A stretch of DNA of 6,265 nt, from positions 1-6,265 of the forward strand of contig JAQWAJ010000114.1 of assembly GCA_028707745.1 (NCBI GenBank), written 5' to 3'. Both the position numbers and the translations under genes were made by a program. Below, piece after piece: positions 4,754 to 6,265 of this stretch. The notes below the pieces were generated by a model, which saw only the letters and a program-made list of their open reading frames with translations, had not been told where the DNA came from and searched no databases. Source of the DNA: Bacteroidales bacterium. GTDB taxonomy: Bacteria > Bacteroidota > Bacteroidia > Bacteroidales > UBA12481. The stretch's first letter is position 1, and every line of letters starts with the position of its first letter.

Positions 4754-6265
4754 ATGGGCCTAACCTTAATTGAAAAAATCTTAGTCAACCACTCCAAACA
4801 TGAATCTGTAAAACCCGGACAGATCGTGGATGTCGATATGGATGTCAGGGCAGCCCGGGACTTCGGGGGTGCCAATGTGGTCAAAAATCTGAAAGACCAT
4901 AATCTCTCCATCGATGATCCGGCGAAAACCTTCTTTACCTTTGACTGCAATCCTACCGGATCAGATCAGAAGTATGCGGTAAATCAGCAAATATGCAGAC
5001 AATATGCCCGTGAAAATGGAATTCGGGTTTATGACATTGACAAAGGCATCGGAACACACATCCTGATCCATGAGGGTCTGGCTATTCCGGGATCGACGGC
5101 GGTTACCACCGACTCTCACGCGAACATTCTGGGGGCAATCGGTGCTTTTGGGCAGGGAATGGGCGATCAGGATATTGCTGCCGCCTGGTCACACGGCAAG
5201 CTATGGTTCAAGGTTCCGGAATCAGTAAAGATTGTTCTGAAAGGCAAACGGCCGGAAGGGCTGTCGGCCAAGGATATCGTGCTGAATTTGCTGGATCGAT
5301 TTGGCGCCAATGAATTGTTGGGGTACAGTGTCGAGCTGGTAGGAGAATCGATTGATGAACTTACTCTGGATGAACGCATTACAATCGCCAGTATGGGTAC
5401 CGAAATGGGAGTAATCATACTTCTTTTCACACCCAATCAGGAGATACTTGATTATTGCTCCAGGCAAGCTGGCCGTAAAATTGATCCTGTTTATGCAGAT
5501 CCTGATGCTCATTATGCCAGGGAATTTGAGCTCAATATCCCGGAATTTGTGAAAAGAGTTTCATTACCGGGAGCTCCGCACCATACTTCGCCAGTGGAAA
5601 AACTCTCCGGTATCCGGATTGATTCGGCATTTATCGGGAGCTGTACCAATGGCCGGTACGAGGATCTGGCAACAGTTGCCAATATCTTGTATGAACGTAA
5701 GGTGGCCCCGGGTGTGGTTTTGAAAATAGTGCCCGCGACAGATGAAATTTGGCAAAGATGCCTGAATGAAGGCTTTATCGATATTTTTAAAAGTGCCGGA
5801 GCCCTGGTATCCAATGCCGGATGTGCTGGATGTGCCGCCGGACAGGTTGGTCAGAATGGCTCGGGAGAAGTGACGATCAGCACCGGAAACCGGAATTTTC
5901 CGGGGAAACAGGGGAAGGGGGATGTATATCTGGCTTCTCCCGCTGTTGTTGCTGCTTCGGCGATTGCAGGGTTTATTACAACTCCTGAAGGTATTCCTGA
6001 TGAGCCGTCATCAATGGTCTTCAGTTCACATCAAGGAAATTCTGATTCAGCGCCAATGGCTCACGTGATCGAACCACAATTGTCAGAAAAACCGGTGGAG
6101 GTCGAAGGTCGCATTTGGTATATCCGGGAGGATAATATTGATACCGATATGATATTCCACAACCGGTATCTGGCTATAACCGACATCAAAGAGATGGGGC
6201 AGTACACCTTCGACAATCTGAAGGGATATCAGGATTTTGCCAAAAGAGCACAAAAAGGGGATATT
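4754..6265 (+). CDS. Aconitase-superfamily hydro-lyase, LeuC-LeuD fusion (cut by window edge)
   Basis: The frame is open for 504 codons from ATG 4754 to the window end. Residues 1 to about 410 resemble the archaeal-type large subunit of 3-isopropylmalate dehydratase/homoaconitase. They include GIGTHILIHEG (98-108), TTDSHANILGAIGAFGQGMG (118-137), IGSCTNGR (294-301) and NAGCAGCAAG (354-363). Cys297, Cys357 and Cys360 are the three ligands of a [4Fe-4S] cluster. GNRNFPGKQG (378-387) replaces the usual NRNFxGRxG, with Lys385 at the Arg position. A low-complexity linker (about 413-447) leads into GRIWYIREDNIDTDMIF and HNRYLAITD, the start of the small-subunit (LeuD) swivel domain. Large and small subunits are normally separate genes in this subgroup; here they share one chain, probably near 600 residues in full. 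The reaction is stereospecific dehydration-hydration of a 2- or 3-hydroxyacid such as isopropylmalate, citrate or homocitrate. The substrate cannot be fixed without the missing end and downstream genes. The start is 11 bases after the methyltransferase stop. Confidence 0.85.
   Translation, partial: MGLTLIEKILVNHSKHESVKPGQIVDVDMDVRAARDFGGANVVKNLKDHNLSIDDPAKTFFTFDCNPTGSDQKYAVNQQICRQYARENGIRVYDIDKGIGTHILIHEGLAIPGSTAVTTDSHANILGAIGAFGQGMGDQDIAAAWSHGKLWFKVPESVKIVLKGKRPEGLSAKDIVLNLLDRFGANELLGYSVELVGESIDELTLDERITIASMGTEMGVIILLFTPNQEILDYCSRQAGRKIDPVYADPDAHYAREFELNIPEFVKRVSLPGAPHHTSPVEKLSGIRIDSAFIGSCTNGRYEDLATVANILYERKVAPGVVLKIVPATDEIWQRCLNEGFIDIFKSAGALVSNAGCAGCAAGQVGQNGSGEVTISTGNRNFPGKQGKGDVYLASPAVVAASAIAGFITTPEGIPDEPSSMVFSSHQGNSDSAPMAHVIEPQLSEKPVEVEGRIWYIREDNIDTDMIFHNRYLAITDIKEMGQYTFDNLKGYQDFAKRAQKGDI

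Noticed and set aside
5167..5814. Several minus-strand open frames inside the hydro-lyase
   Set aside because: They are shadows of a continuous 504-codon frame with intact iron-sulfur motifs.
1..6265. Search for tRNA, rRNA, riboswitch, CRISPR, transposase or attachment-site signals
   Set aside because: Almost all of the window is coding and the gaps are 71 bases or less; no such structure was seen by eye.

Overview
The window looks like a chromosomal housekeeping segment of a Bacteroidota bacterium, probably class Bacteroidia or a relative. Four observations support this. Shine-Dalgarno sequences are essentially absent. Two copies of the TAnnTTTG -7 promoter element typical of this phylum lie just upstream of genes. 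There is a GldI-like FKBP lipoprotein, a family tied to Bacteroidota gliding and secretion. The SAM-dependent methyltransferase has the 'SESGCPGVADPG' form that I associate with this phylum. I see no mobile elements, CRISPR arrays, RNA genes or signs of recent transfer.

Layout, left to right. The first 150 bases carry the start of ndk (nucleoside diphosphate kinase) on the minus strand, cut by the window edge. A 71-base divergent spacer follows. A plus-strand run of four genes then starts with a DHH/DHHA1 phosphoesterase of the NrnA (nanoRNase/pAp phosphatase) type. After it come three consecutive FKBP-fold lipoproteins: a GldI-like protein with a degraded active site, a two-domain FKBP protein (degenerate N-terminal copy, canonical C-terminal copy), and a single-domain FKBP with a complete active site. 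The last of these overlaps, tail to tail by 8 bases, a minus-strand metallo-beta-lactamase-fold hydrolase of the PhnP type.

Divergent from the hydrolase, a second plus-strand pair begins. It holds a tetrapyrrole-methylase-fold SAM-dependent methyltransferase (RsmI relative) and, 11 bases later, a long aconitase-superfamily hydro-lyase. In that protein a LeuC-like large-subunit region is followed in the same reading frame by the start of a LeuD-like swivel domain. It runs off the right edge after 504 codons.

How the genes fit together. Ndk and the NrnA-type enzyme both act on nucleotides and share a divergent control region. The three FKBP lipoproteins probably form an envelope folding module, co-transcribed with the phosphoesterase. 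The methyltransferase, hydrolase and hydro-lyase are housekeeping genes with no obvious pathway in common. I found no convincing new system. The points most worth a second look are the graded FKBP lipoprotein series and the fused LeuC-LeuD hydro-lyase of uncertain substrate.
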